This document shows positions 8,300 through 17,147 of a stretch of 64,000 nt of DNA, piece by piece. Positions within the stretch are counted from its first letter, which is position 1. Each line of letters starts with the position of its first letter. Position numbers and translations under genes: made by a program. The stretch comes from Imperialibacter sp040222385 (GTDB lineage Bacteria > Bacteroidota > Bacteroidia > Cytophagales > Cyclobacteriaceae): assembly GCF_040222385.1 (NCBI RefSeq), contig NZ_JAVKDF010000037.1:62001-126000 (forward strand), read 5' to 3'. The notes below the pieces were generated by a model that was not told the DNA's origin, searched no databases, and saw nothing but the letters and a program-made list of their open reading frames with translations.

Positions 8300-9583
8300 A
8301 TGTATTTTAAGACTGTATCACTGATTGCCTTACTTTGCTTTGCCTATTATTTACCATCAATTTCTCAAACTGTAAAAGCCGAAAAAATCAAGTTGTTTTT
8401 GGATTGTAGCTCCACCAGATGTGATCGAACGTACATACGAACCGAAATCAATCTGGTCGACTTTGTCAATAACAGAACCCAGGCAGACGTCCATCTGCTT
8501 CTAACGGATCAGCGGAGCGGAAACGGAGGCAGAACCTATCAGCTTATTTTCTTTGGACAAAACGATTTTTCTGGCAAAAGGGATACCCTCGCTTTTTCAA
8601 TGCCGCCGTCGGCCACTGACGTAGAATATCGGGAAAAGCTATTGAATTTGATCAAGATAGGGCTAGTGCCATACGTTGCTCAAACGTCCTGGGTCAACGA
8701 AATGATGGTAGCCATGAAAGCTGATGGGATGGATGCTGACGAATACGAGGCATCCAAGGTGGAAGACAAATGGGACTATTGGGTATTTCGTGTCGGCGGA
8801 CGAGGCAACCTCAGCGAGGACCAAAACTACAAGGAGACGGAATTGAATAGCTATATTTCGGTCAACAGGACGGTGCCGGAAAATCGAACTGAATTAAGAG
8901 TTGGGTATGGTAGAGAACGATCAGATTTTGAGTATGTGAACGATGATGGGACGCTAGAGTCCTACTCTGTACGAAACTCCAACTGGTACCTCAATCACTT
9001 GTTCGTCAATAGCTTCAGCGATCACTGGTCCTACGGTTACTACTTGTTTATAAGAAATAGTACATTTTCCAATTACCAGCATAGCATAAGGGCTAGGCCA
9101 GCCATTGAGTATAATTTTTTCCCCTATTCGGAGGTTAATACGAAGTATTTAGCTCTTTCTTATATGGCTGATGTCAGAAACAACAGCTATTATGAGGAAA
9201 CCATTTATGATAAAAATAACGAATGGCTTTATGGCCACAGGGCTCAGGCTGTAGTGAGCTTCAAGCAAAGGTGGGGCAATCTTAGCTCAACAGCCTCCTA
9301 CTTCAATTATTTCCATGATTGGAGTCAAAATAGTATTCGAATTGATTTAAATGCCGACGTAAGGGTAAAAGGTAACTTAAGTTTCTTTGTCAACTTCTAT
9401 GGAAGTTTGTCGAGGAACCAGGTGTTCATCGCCAAAGGAGAATCGAGCGTTGAAGACGTGCTTGCCCGCCGTAAACAGCTAGCGTCAGGCTATGAATACG
9501 GCACATGGTTTGGGATTAACTACCGTTTTGGCTCCATCAACAATAGCTTTATTAATCCACGGTTTTCAGACGAAGTGGATTAA
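8300..9583 (+). CDS. Probable outer-membrane beta-barrel protein of unknown function
   Basis: The protein (427 residues) has an N-terminal signal peptide ending near SISQ. A compact N-terminal domain with two cysteines (LFLDCSSTRCDRTYIRTE) is followed by a long series of alternating aromatic strands (for example YLNHLFVNSF, YGYYLFIRNS, YFNYFHDWSQ) and ends in NYRFGSINNSFINPRF. That pattern fits a 12-16-strand outer-membrane barrel. I cannot assign a family name. It is monocistronic, with a convergent M24 peptidase gene downstream. Confidence 0.6.
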   Translation: MYFKTVSLIALLCFAYYLPSISQTVKAEKIKLFLDCSSTRCDRTYIRTEINLVDFVNNRTQADVHLLLTDQRSGNGGRTYQLIFFGQNDFSGKRDTLAFSMPPSATDVEYREKLLNLIKIGLVPYVAQTSWVNEMMVAMKADGMDADEYEASKVEDKWDYWVFRVGGRGNLSEDQNYKETELNSYISVNRTVPENRTELRVGYGRERSDFEYVNDDGTLESYSVRNSNWYLNHLFVNSFSDHWSYGYYLFIRNSTFSNYQHSIRARPAIEYNFFPYSEVNTKYLALSYMADVRNNSYYEETIYDKNNEWLYGHRAQAVVSFKQRWGNLSSTASYFNYFHDWSQNSIRIDLNADVRVKGNLSFFVNFYGSLSRNQVFIAKGESSVEDVLARRKQLASGYEYGTWFGINYRFGSINNSFINPRFSDEVD

Positions 9584-9665
9584 TTGACTAGACCAGCAGG
9601 TCTTGGCACAAATATTTCAGGATGCCCAGACAAATTATCGGCAACTCAAAGTCTTTATCTTGAGA

Positions 9666-10943
9666 CTAAACCCCAAACGGCTCTTCAATACTAATACTTT
9701 GCGGAGTGAACAACTGGCCTCCGTCTTCTGTCACATAGAAACAGTCTTCGAGGCGAACGCCAATTTCTCCATAAATGTAGATGCCGGGCTCGTCGCTAAA
9801 GCACATGCCAGGCTGTAGTGGAAGGTCGTTGCCTTTCACGAGGTAAGGCCATTCGTGCCCATCCATTCCGATGCCATGGCCCAGGCGGTGGAAGAAGTTT
9901 TTGTAACCTGGGCCAAAGCCAGCATCCTCAATTACTTTGCGGCCCACGTCGTCGATGGAACCACAAGTAGCGCCAGGCTTCACAGCTGCCATAGCGGCTG
10001 TTTGTGATTCTTTTACTTTGTTCCAGATGTTAGTTTGACGCTCAGTCGGCTTTCCGTAAATAGTAGTCCTGGTAATATCTGAGGCGTAATCGTGCAGGTT
10101 GCAGCCCCCATCCATTAATACGATGTCGCCTTCTTTCATGCTTTGAGCCGTTTGGCTGCCATGCGGGTAGGCCGCCCACTCTCCAAACATCACGCTGGCG
10201 CCCCCGGTTACTCCCAGCTTCTTAAAGGCATCTGAGATATTTCCGCTGAACTCGTATTGCGACATGCCTTCTTTCATTACGGCGATTGCCGCTCTATAGG
10301 CTTCAATAGTAATTTCATTGGCTCGTTTCATCAACGCCAACTCAGTCGGAGATTTAATCATGCGGCACCCAGCAGCTACGGGAAAGGCATTTACAAACTG
10401 TATTTGTGGAAGCTCTTTTCTTAGTCCATCGAAAAGGAAAAAACGGACATTCTCTTCAACCCCGATTTTGCCAGTGCTAATACCATTGTCTTTAAGAATG
10501 CTGCCTACCAGCTTGTATGGGCTTTCATGCTCCTGCCATACCCGGAGATCATTACCGAACAGAATTCTCTCTTTCAACCTTTCTTCTTCGAACGCCGGAC
10601 ATACATAGGCCAGCTCACCTTTGGCAGGGATGATGGCTGCCATCATACGCTCGCTGCGGCCCCAGTTGATACCGGTAAAATACACCATGGTAGAACCTGA
10701 TTCTAAATAAAGGGCATCGATTTTATTCTCTACCATCAGCCGCTGCGCTTTTTCTATTCGCTTCTTTCTTTCCTCATTGCTGATGGGCTTCATGTCATCC
10801 ACCATCGATTTGAGGTGGTCGAATGGGCCTGCTTGCGCAACCACATCTGTGGGCTTATCCTCAGCTGCGCAGGCTGTTAGACCAACTGCAGCAATTGCGC
10901 CCGTGGCTTTAATTGATTGATCAAAGAATTTCCTTCTGTTCAT
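9666..10943 (-). CDS. M24 family metallopeptidase (Xaa-Pro peptidase-like), Tat lipoprotein
   Basis: The N-terminus has a twin-arginine motif (MNRRKFFDQS), a hydrophobic stretch and a lipobox-like LTAC, suggesting Tat export and lipid anchoring. The first half is a creatinase-like N-domain. The second half is the pita-bread catalytic domain with the five metal ligands in order: two aspartates in DGGCNLHDYASDITRT, a histidine in RLGHGIGMDGHEWP, and glutamates in SDEPGIYIYGEIGVRLED. This fits an aminopeptidase P or proline dipeptidase that frees residues next to proline. It is monocistronic. Export of an M24 peptidase through Tat fits a metal-loaded enzyme folded before transport. Confidence 0.88.
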   Translation of the reverse strand: MNRRKFFDQSIKATGAIAAVGLTACAAEDKPTDVVAQAGPFDHLKSMVDDMKPISNEERKKRIEKAQRLMVENKIDALYLESGSTMVYFTGINWGRSERMMAAIIPAKGELAYVCPAFEEERLKERILFGNDLRVWQEHESPYKLVGSILKDNGISTGKIGVEENVRFFLFDGLRKELPQIQFVNAFPVAAGCRMIKSPTELALMKRANEITIEAYRAAIAVMKEGMSQYEFSGNISDAFKKLGVTGGASVMFGEWAAYPHGSQTAQSMKEGDIVLMDGGCNLHDYASDITRTTIYGKPTERQTNIWNKVKESQTAAMAAVKPGATCGSIDDVGRKVIEDAGFGPGYKNFFHRLGHGIGMDGHEWPYLVKGNDLPLQPGMCFSDEPGIYIYGEIGVRLEDCFYVTEDGGQLFTPQSISIEEPFGV

Positions 10944-11061
10944 GGTTGGGTAGGTTTATGAAGGTTTAAGATACTGTGAAATAGAATTCGGAAGGAAAGA
11001 ATTTATACGGAGGGCTAGTGGAATGGTTGGCGGTGGTTTGAGCAAGGAACAATTATAAAAG

Positions 11062-11166
11062 AACGTCACCTCGATCCGACGTAGGAGGGATAGTTCTCCC
11101 AAAAATAGACTGAGTCCAGTTCGGGAGACCTCTCACTTCGCTTACGCTACGTATCGAGGTGACGTT
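11062..11166. repeat. Intergenic repeat with 14-bp perfect terminal inverted repeats
   Basis: AACGTCACCTCGAT (11062-11075) is exactly complementary to ATCGAGGTGACGTT (11153-11166). Between them lie further complementary pieces such as GTTCTCCC and CGGGAGAC. The whole 105-base unit could fold into one long imperfect hairpin. It sits eight bases after the stop codon of the minus-strand DUF1080 gene at 11174, so it may also act as its 3' structure. The GTCACCTCGA / GGGAGACCTCTC modules recall dispersed Bacteroidota intergenic repeats. Confidence 0.6.
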
Positions 11167-11173
11167 TTAGCCA

Positions 11174-11914
11174 CTACATCTCCCTGATCCAGATATTCCT
11201 GAAGCTTACCGGGTTGCCGTGATCTTGAAGCATAATAGGGCCTTTGCCATGTGCTTGATACGTGGGCGAGCCAATGTAAGCTGTATTGCCCCAGATGCGT
11301 GTATGGTTTTGCGTTACCACGCCGTTGTGCAACACCGTCACCGTTGCTTCATGCACCACTTCTCCTTTGTCGTTGAAAACAGGGGCCGTGTAAATGATGT
11401 CATACGTTTGCCATTCCCCAGGGCCTCTTGTTGCGTTTACCAGGGGAGGCGATTGCTTATAAATACTGCTCGCCTGACCGTTGGAGTACGTACGGCTTTC
11501 GTAGCTGTCGAGCACCTGCACTTCGTAAATGCCCTGCATGAACACGCCACTGTTGCCACGTCCCTGGCCTTCCCCTTTTACTTCGGAGGGAGCACGCCAT
11601 TCAATATGAAGCTGGTAGTTGTCAAACTTCTGCTTGGTTTGGATCACTCCCTTGCCAGCAGCCACGGTTACAGCGCCATCTGCTACAGTCCATTCTGCTG
11701 GGCCTCCTTTCCCCGACTCCCATTTGTCGAGGCTTTTGCCATCGAAAAGCACAATGGCGTCTGACGGAGGAGCACCGTATTGTGCACCTGGATTTATTTT
11801 TTTAACTGCTGGTTCCCAGACTTCCGTCGTTTTAGGGTCTTCACCTTCTTTAACTTGTGCGCAAGCTGCAAAGACTACCAGAAAGGCTAAAGCGCTGAAT
11901 AGGATGTTTTTCAT
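11174..11914 (-). CDS. DUF1080 protein (3-keto-disaccharide hydrolase-like), lipoprotein
   Basis: The 246-residue protein has a signal peptide with a lipobox (VVFAAC). The rest is one DUF1080 jelly-roll domain: VLFDGKSLDKWES, EWTVADGAVTV, NYQLHIEWRAP, NSGVFMQGIYEVQVLDSY, GEWQTYDIIYTAP and the terminal VSFRNIWIRE. Some members of this family hydrolyse 3-keto-glucosides formed by oxidation of disaccharides; most are uncharacterised. A close paralogue lies just upstream (12037-12804) and a more distant one at 49788. The gene pair and the neighbouring large glycosidase suggest periplasmic sugar breakdown. Confidence 0.85.
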   Translation of the reverse strand: MKNILFSALAFLVVFAACAQVKEGEDPKTTEVWEPAVKKINPGAQYGAPPSDAIVLFDGKSLDKWESGKGGPAEWTVADGAVTVAAGKGVIQTKQKFDNYQLHIEWRAPSEVKGEGQGRGNSGVFMQGIYEVQVLDSYESRTYSNGQASSIYKQSPPLVNATRGPGEWQTYDIIYTAPVFNDKGEVVHEATVTVLHNGVVTQNHTRIWGNTAYIGSPTYQAHGKGPIMLQDHGNPVSFRNIWIREM

Positions 11915-11971
11915 GGTTGAAATATTTTTTGTGATACTTAAAATTTAGCAGGATGATGTCTTTCGAAACTT

Positions 11972-12005
11972 AGTGGTGCCCCCAGCTATGACTGTGGGCA
12001 CTACT
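11972..12005 (-). terminator. Stem-loop after the DUF1080 gene
   Basis: AGTGGTGCCC (11972-11981) pairs with GGGCACTACT (11996-12005) with one mismatch that becomes a G-U pair in RNA. It lies 30 bases downstream of the stop codon at 12037 in the minus direction. There is no strong U-run after it, so factor-independent termination is uncertain. Confidence 0.35.
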
Positions 12006-12036
12006 TCAAACTTCCGTCTACGGTCTTCTGTCTTCT

Positions 12037-12804
12037 TTACAACTCTCTTATCCAGATGTTTCTGAAACTGATAGGCTTGCTTGGGTCGCCATGCGCCTGA
12101 AGTTTGATAGGCGAAGCGCCATGCTTTTTGTAAGAAGGCTGTCCGATGTAAACAGTGCCACCTTTTAGCTCAAAATTATTTTGCACTAACACGCCGTTGT
12201 GAAAAGCAGTCACTCTTGCAGGGCTTTTCAGCGAACCATCGCTATTAAAGCGGGGAGCCGTCCACACCACGTCATAAACCTGCCATTCCCCAGGCTTCTT
12301 ACACGCATTGGCAAGCGGCACGCCTTGTTTGTAGATACTGGCCGTTTGACCATTTACGTAAGTCGAATTATTGTAGCAGTCAAGAATTTGTATCTCGTAT
12401 CCATCGTCGCCGGGGCCGGTGCTGGCAAGGAACAGACCACTATTGCCTCTGGCCTGTCCCGTTTCAATGATGCCCACCGGCTGGTACCATTCCAGGTGCA
12501 ATTGGTAATCCATAAAGCTTCTTTTGGTCTGGATATTGCCCTGGCTTTTGTCCACAGTGATCACACCACCCAGGCTTGTCCAGCCCGCAGGCTTCGAAGG
12601 GTCGTTGGTGCTCACCCATTCGCTCAGGTCGCTGCCGTTGTAAAGAACTACGGCGTCAGACGGAGCATCGGATGGAGCATCGCCAGGAGTGACTACCGGA
12701 GGCACTGGCTCATAGAATTCGGTAAGCTTTGGGTCGCCTTTTTGTTGGGCGAAAGCCGACATGGCAACGAAGGCTGCAAGGGCGCTGAAAAGTATCTTTT
12801 TCAT
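12037..12804 (-). CDS. DUF1080 protein, secreted paralogue
   Basis: The 255-residue protein has a cleavable signal peptide ending at AFAQ, without a lipobox cysteine, so it is probably free in the periplasm, unlike its neighbour. The DUF1080 motifs are all there: VVLYNGSDLSEWVS, GWTSLGGVITV, YQLHLEWYQP, NSGLFLAS, YEIQILDCYN, GEWQVYDVVWTAP and SFRNIWIREL. It is about 45-50% alike by eye to the 11174-11914 product, including the N-terminal MKxILFSALA, so a local tandem duplication is likely. Confidence 0.85.
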   Translation of the reverse strand: MKKILFSALAAFVAMSAFAQQKGDPKLTEFYEPVPPVVTPGDAPSDAPSDAVVLYNGSDLSEWVSTNDPSKPAGWTSLGGVITVDKSQGNIQTKRSFMDYQLHLEWYQPVGIIETGQARGNSGLFLASTGPGDDGYEIQILDCYNNSTYVNGQTASIYKQGVPLANACKKPGEWQVYDVVWTAPRFNSDGSLKSPARVTAFHNGVLVQNNFELKGGTVYIGQPSYKKHGASPIKLQAHGDPSKPISFRNIWIREL

Positions 12805-12902
12805 GTGTCTATCTTTTAAAATCGATGTTTAAGTAGTTTTTGGGGAATATAAGGAATTCTGAAATAAACCGTTAGCTGAAAGTGATGAACAAAGTTCGCA
12901 AG

Positions 12903-15656
12903 TCAATCACCTTTCCCAGAGTTTTTGGACTCCTGACTGGTTGGTGAATAAACATCCCACATCATCCGGTTCACAATGCCCGCCCAAATATAGGTGCGAT
13001 GATAGCCAGCCCAGGGCTCGTCGGGGCTGTAAAATTCCCAAAGATTGTGGTTCTCCTTTAACTGATAGATCATACTGGCCGAAACCCGATCCACCAATTC
13101 TTTTGCCTCCGCATTATACCCGTAGTTCTGCAATCCCCTTTGGATCAGGTAGTCCCATTCTACCCACACCGGGCCGTTCCAATAGCCTTTATCGTTGTAG
13201 AAGGGGTCATCAGCTGCGAGGCTGGGTACTCCGTAAGGTCGCCAGAATTTATCTGGATTGGTTAGATGTTCCACCAGCCGTTCAGCCTGGTCTTTTGAAG
13301 CAATACCAGCCCACATTGGCAGGAAACCGATGATTTCCATACGCTTCAGGTCGTCGGTCTTTTCAAATGTAAAGTCGTTGTCTGCTTTGTCTGCATTGTA
13401 GTAAAAACCAGTCGTTTCATCCCAGAAAGCAGCATTGATGAGTGTGGTTCTCTGCTCGTGGTCAGCTTTCCATCGGGCAGCCTCGTCCGTTTTGCCCAGA
13501 GCGGCTGCCATTTGCTCAAGTGACTTCGCTTCCATCACGAGCATGGAGTTGAGGTCCACTGCCTCAAAGTTCGCAGGCCAGCCTACTTCGTCCCATACGG
13601 CCACATCGGCATCCCTCACCGACTCCAATATGGCGTGTCCGCCCCACTCGCAAAGACCGTCACCGTCTTTGTCCCGGTTGGAAACATAGAACTCGTAAAA
13701 CCTTTTGCTCGACTCATACATCTCCGCCAAAAACGTTTTGTCCTGTGTGATTTTGTACACCTCCCAGTTGATCCACGCATACCAGGGGGCTGATGAGGTG
13801 AGCTCTCCCTCGTGCTCAATGATTTCATCCAGATAGCCGCCTGTCCGGTAGTTGATATAGCCGTTTTCGTACTGTCGCTCTTTGAACACCCTTTGGGAAT
13901 TCATAGCCAGTTCCGGATCCTGTAGCGCCAGTGCCAGCATGGTCAGGCTTTCGTGAAACACCTGCCCGCCATGGCCCCAACCCCACACGGGTTCACGGCT
14001 GAAAACATAGTATGGGTAGCTGCTTTTTCCCTCAGCCGGGTAAAACACCTGCTGCATCATGTTCCAGCCCGACAGGTACAGCAGCTGTTGGTCGGCCGTA
14101 AGCCCGGGCAAGGGCGGAATGCTATTCAAATAGATTTCTCTGCCCCCCATTTCCAGACTGAAGCCTTCATCCAGAAGCTTTTCTGCTTCCTCCCAAGCGG
14201 CCTTTTCCTTCAAAGGGGCAACCGACCTCACTATCCTGATGCTGGTTGATTCACCGGGAGCGAGTGTAATACTTTTGCTGTAAGCCACTATTTTGAAGTA
14301 CTTCAGGCTGTCATTTTTCCAGTCACCGGTTGCAATTGCCTGTTTGAGTGAGGGGCCCGGCAAGGTATTGCGCTCTCGGGCATGCATCCCAATTTCTCCA
14401 CCTGCTCCGGCACCTACTGCGATGAAACAATAGAGGTCATCGGTAGGCAGTTGCACCATCAAGTTGGTGGTGGATAAGGGTTTAGTAAACTGCGTGTAGT
14501 AGTTGTCGTTCGCTTTTTTCCTGTAAATAATGACCTGGCTGCCATCTGATGGTTTGCTCCAGCTGAGCGCCGCTCTGTTTTTTTCCTGCATGATCACTTC
14601 AAATCTTTGCGGTGCAGCTGGTAATTTGATGTCAGAAGGCCGCAGGCTACCTGAAAACTGAGAGCGTGCCGACGGAATGGAGTCGGTTCGCTGCGCAACG
14701 ATGCCCAATGTTTCGTCGACTGCGGTGAGTGTGTATTGCGCAGCCCTGCCAGTGCCCGGTAGCTGACTGAGCTCCATGCGAAAATAGCCGTCTGAATTCA
14801 GTGTGCCCTGGAGGCTCCCAAAGACGGGACTGCTTTCCGTCAAAAGATGTTTTGTATCATTGTCGACATAGGCTTGCAGCCTTACTTTAGGAAGCTGAGT
14901 CATCACTCGTTGGCCACCCTCGTTGTAAAGTCTGCCGTTTACTTCTTTGACAGGCTTTTTATCTGGAAATACTTTCCATGGCAAATAACTTCCTTCCTCT
15001 GAAAAAGAGCTGAAAGCCCCGAATCGATCTGGCTCTGCCGACATTTTGAAAAGGTTTTGCAGCGAATCGGTAAATGGCACTTTATGTCCAACCGTCCAGG
15101 TGTCTGGGAATTCCTCGTGGTTGAAACGCTGTACGCCGTCCTCCACCAAATAGGTATTGAAAAGCCTGCTATTTCCCTGAACAAAAGGGATGTAGTCAAA
15201 GGAAACGGTAGAATCGGTATTGTTGGTAAATGTGCTTTCCAGCACAGCAGACACAGAGCTGTACACTAAAAACTTACTCTTTACTTCAATTCCATTAACA
15301 GGCGAAAATGAAAAATTCACTTCGTCAGGAAACGACGAATAGATGACTGGTTTTTGTGCATAGTCACCCGTTTTATAAATCCAACTGTCTTTTGATGCGA
15401 AAGAAAACCCAATTTCTCCGCCAGTGTCTGAAGTAAAAATGGGGGCGGAACCGTCTTCATTAAAAACGAACTCATAACCCTCATCAAGCACAAAATGAGA
15501 ACGGTCTCTGGCGGCTGCATAGGTAGTGTAAAGCGGTGCGGAGGCGTCTGCAGTGATAGAAGGTATATTTTTATTAACCGGCTTTGATGTTTCGCAGCTG
15601 TGGAGGAACCAAACGGATAATATAAGAAATGGAACTAAAGAATCTCTTTTTAGCAT
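12903..15656 (-). CDS. Large (alpha/alpha)6-barrel glycosidase lipoprotein (GH63/MGH1-like)
   Basis: The start at 15656 gives a lipoprotein signal (MLKRDSLVPFLILSVWFLHSC). Residues up to about 480 form beta-sandwich-like regions. The C-terminal half is an (alpha/alpha)6 toroid of the GH63/trehalase/mannosylglycerate-hydrolase type: SAPWYAWINWEVYKIT, NRDKDGDGLCEWGGH, DAAFWDET-like NAAFWDETTGFYYN, KGYWNGPVWVEWDYLIQ and LWEFYSPDEPWAG. Family members remove glucose or mannose from oligosaccharides or glycosides. The exact substrate is not evident. It is transcribed toward the two DUF1080 genes with a 98-base gap, which may make one regulon rather than one operon. A candidate promoter lies at 15675-15704. 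Confidence 0.78.
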   Translation of the reverse strand: MLKRDSLVPFLILSVWFLHSCETSKPVNKNIPSITADASAPLYTTYAAARDRSHFVLDEGYEFVFNEDGSAPIFTSDTGGEIGFSFASKDSWIYKTGDYAQKPVIYSSFPDEVNFSFSPVNGIEVKSKFLVYSSVSAVLESTFTNNTDSTVSFDYIPFVQGNSRLFNTYLVEDGVQRFNHEEFPDTWTVGHKVPFTDSLQNLFKMSAEPDRFGAFSSFSEEGSYLPWKVFPDKKPVKEVNGRLYNEGGQRVMTQLPKVRLQAYVDNDTKHLLTESSPVFGSLQGTLNSDGYFRMELSQLPGTGRAAQYTLTAVDETLGIVAQRTDSIPSARSQFSGSLRPSDIKLPAAPQRFEVIMQEKNRAALSWSKPSDGSQVIIYRKKANDNYYTQFTKPLSTTNLMVQLPTDDLYCFIAVGAGAGGEIGMHARERNTLPGPSLKQAIATGDWKNDSLKYFKIVAYSKSITLAPGESTSIRIVRSVAPLKEKAAWEEAEKLLDEGFSLEMGGREIYLNSIPPLPGLTADQQLLYLSGWNMMQQVFYPAEGKSSYPYYVFSREPVWGWGHGGQVFHESLTMLALALQDPELAMNSQRVFKERQYENGYINYRTGGYLDEIIEHEGELTSSAPWYAWINWEVYKITQDKTFLAEMYESSKRFYEFYVSNRDKDGDGLCEWGGHAILESVRDADVAVWDEVGWPANFEAVDLNSMLVMEAKSLEQMAAALGKTDEAARWKADHEQRTTLINAAFWDETTGFYYNADKADNDFTFEKTDDLKRMEIIGFLPMWAGIASKDQAERLVEHLTNPDKFWRPYGVPSLAADDPFYNDKGYWNGPVWVEWDYLIQRGLQNYGYNAEAKELVDRVSASMIYQLKENHNLWEFYSPDEPWAGYHRTYIWAGIVNRMMWDVYSPTSQESKNSGKGD

Positions 15657-15674
15657 TTTGATGATATCTTTTGT

Positions 15675-15704
15675 GAAAGTTACCAAATTGAGACGAGGAG
15701 CAAA
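15675..15704 (-). promoter_or_regulatory. Candidate Bacteroidota-type promoter for the glycosidase gene
   Basis: On the minus strand TTTG (15704-15701) is followed after 18 bases by TAACTTTC (15682-15675), close to the Bacteroidota housekeeping pattern TTTG / TAnnTTTG. It lies 19 bases upstream of the preferred ATG at 15656, which supports that start over the longer frame. Confidence 0.4.
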
Positions 15705-15749
15705 CCTCTCACAATACCAAAGGTTTCTTTTTAACCATCATTCTTCGAC

Positions 15750-17144
15750 ATGGATTTACTAAAAGCCCTCAAAGAGAACCCCAGTTTTCAGGGAGTTCCT
15801 GAGGATCAACTACAGTGGCTGATCAACAACTCCGAGTGCAGAGATTTTGCTGAGGGAGAGTTTTTATTCAAAAGGGGCGACCCTGCTGACCATATGATGA
15901 TCGTGCTCACAGGAAGAGCAAAAGCCTATGCATTGCAGAATAACCAAAAAAGAGACCTCTTCGAGCTGGTACCTCCCGACATCAGCGGACTTTTGCCATT
16001 TTCTCGTCTCAAGGTGACTGTGGGTTATGCTGAGGTAATAGAGCCCGCAAGCGTCCTTCTTACATCAAGAGAAAAATTGAGGGAACTAGTTTGCAACCAC
16101 TATGAGCTGACTGAAAAACTGGTCCAGGAAATGACTTCCAGAGTGAGGGAGTTTACCTCTATGCAGCGGCAAAACGAAAAGATGATGGCCCTGGGAAAAC
16201 TCTCTGCGGGCCTCGCACACGAGCTTAACAACCCTGCCGCAGCAATTGTCAGAAGTTCCGATGAACTGAAAAAGCACCTGGCCTACACCCCTGAAAGGTT
16301 CAAGCAGGTGATATCGATGAAGCTTGAAGAGGAGCAAGTAGATGCTGTGAATGCTATTCTTTATGAAAAAGCCAAAGCGGGGCGTCAAAACCTGGGGTTG
16401 AGAGAGAGAAATAAACATGAAGAAGAAATTCTGGACTGGTTCGACGACAATGACCTGAAAGGGGGAGACGACCTTGCGGAAAACTTTATCGAATATGGAA
16501 TAGGGCCCAAGGAACTGGATATGGTTCGGGAATATATTCCAGAAAAAGAGCTTCTGCCAGTGCTGTTCTGGCTCGACAATGTATTGACAACCGAACGAAT
16601 GGTTGGCGACATCAACGAAGCCTCTACCCGGATTTCTAAGCTGGTACAGTCCGTGAAATCGTACTCTCACATGGACAGGGGCCACGACAAGGCCCCAACC
16701 AATATCCACGTGGGCATCAAGGATACGCTGACTATGCTCGACCACAAAATAAGAAAGGGCAATATTTCCCTGGCCATCGATGTGGCTTCAGGCATTCCTC
16801 CTATTAATCTGCTGGCTGGAGAAATGAACCAGGTATGGACAAATATTATCGACAACGCTATTGATGCGCTGGAAGGAGTGCCTTCACCGATGCTAACAGT
16901 GAAGTCGGTAAAAGATGGCGAGTTTGTGAAGGTGCATATCATCGATAACGGCCCTGGCATTCCTCCAGACCTGCTAGGCAAGATTTTCGACCCCTTTTTC
17001 ACGACCAAAGAGGTGGGAAAGGGCTCTGGGCTCGGGCTTGAAATTGCCAAGAATATTGTAGAACAACACAATGGCACGCTAAAGGCCACCTCTCGTCCGG
17101 GTGAAACTATTTTTACCGTATGTATCCCATTGAAAGACAACTAA
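15750..17144 (+). CDS. Sensor histidine kinase with N-terminal cyclic-nucleotide-binding domain
   Basis: Residues 10-125 form a cAMP/cGMP-binding-like beta-barrel (FAEGEFLFKRGDPADHMMIVLTGR). There is no transmembrane segment, so the kinase is cytoplasmic. The dimerisation/phosphoacceptor helix has His157 in GLAHELNNPAAAI. The ATPase domain shows the N box (MNQVWTNIIDNAIDAL), DNGPGIPPDL and the G2 box GKGSGLGLEIAKNIVEQH. A long helical insert of about 120 residues separates the H box from the ATPase core. The next gene, three bases downstream, encodes a receiver domain fused to a redox enzyme, so the two are a cognate pair. Confidence 0.9.
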   Translation: MDLLKALKENPSFQGVPEDQLQWLINNSECRDFAEGEFLFKRGDPADHMMIVLTGRAKAYALQNNQKRDLFELVPPDISGLLPFSRLKVTVGYAEVIEPASVLLTSREKLRELVCNHYELTEKLVQEMTSRVREFTSMQRQNEKMMALGKLSAGLAHELNNPAAAIVRSSDELKKHLAYTPERFKQVISMKLEEEQVDAVNAILYEKAKAGRQNLGLRERNKHEEEILDWFDDNDLKGGDDLAENFIEYGIGPKELDMVREYIPEKELLPVLFWLDNVLTTERMVGDINEASTRISKLVQSVKSYSHMDRGHDKAPTNIHVGIKDTLTMLDHKIRKGNISLAIDVASGIPPINLLAGEMNQVWTNIIDNAIDALEGVPSPMLTVKSVKDGEFVKVHIIDNGPGIPPDLLGKIFDPFFTTKEVGKGSGLGLEIAKNIVEQHNGTLKATSRPGETIFTVCIPLKDN

Positions 17145-17147
17145 CCA

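Noticed and set aside
16086..16745. 219-residue open frame on the minus strand
   Set aside because: It is antisense to the histidine kinase, whose motifs are unmistakable.
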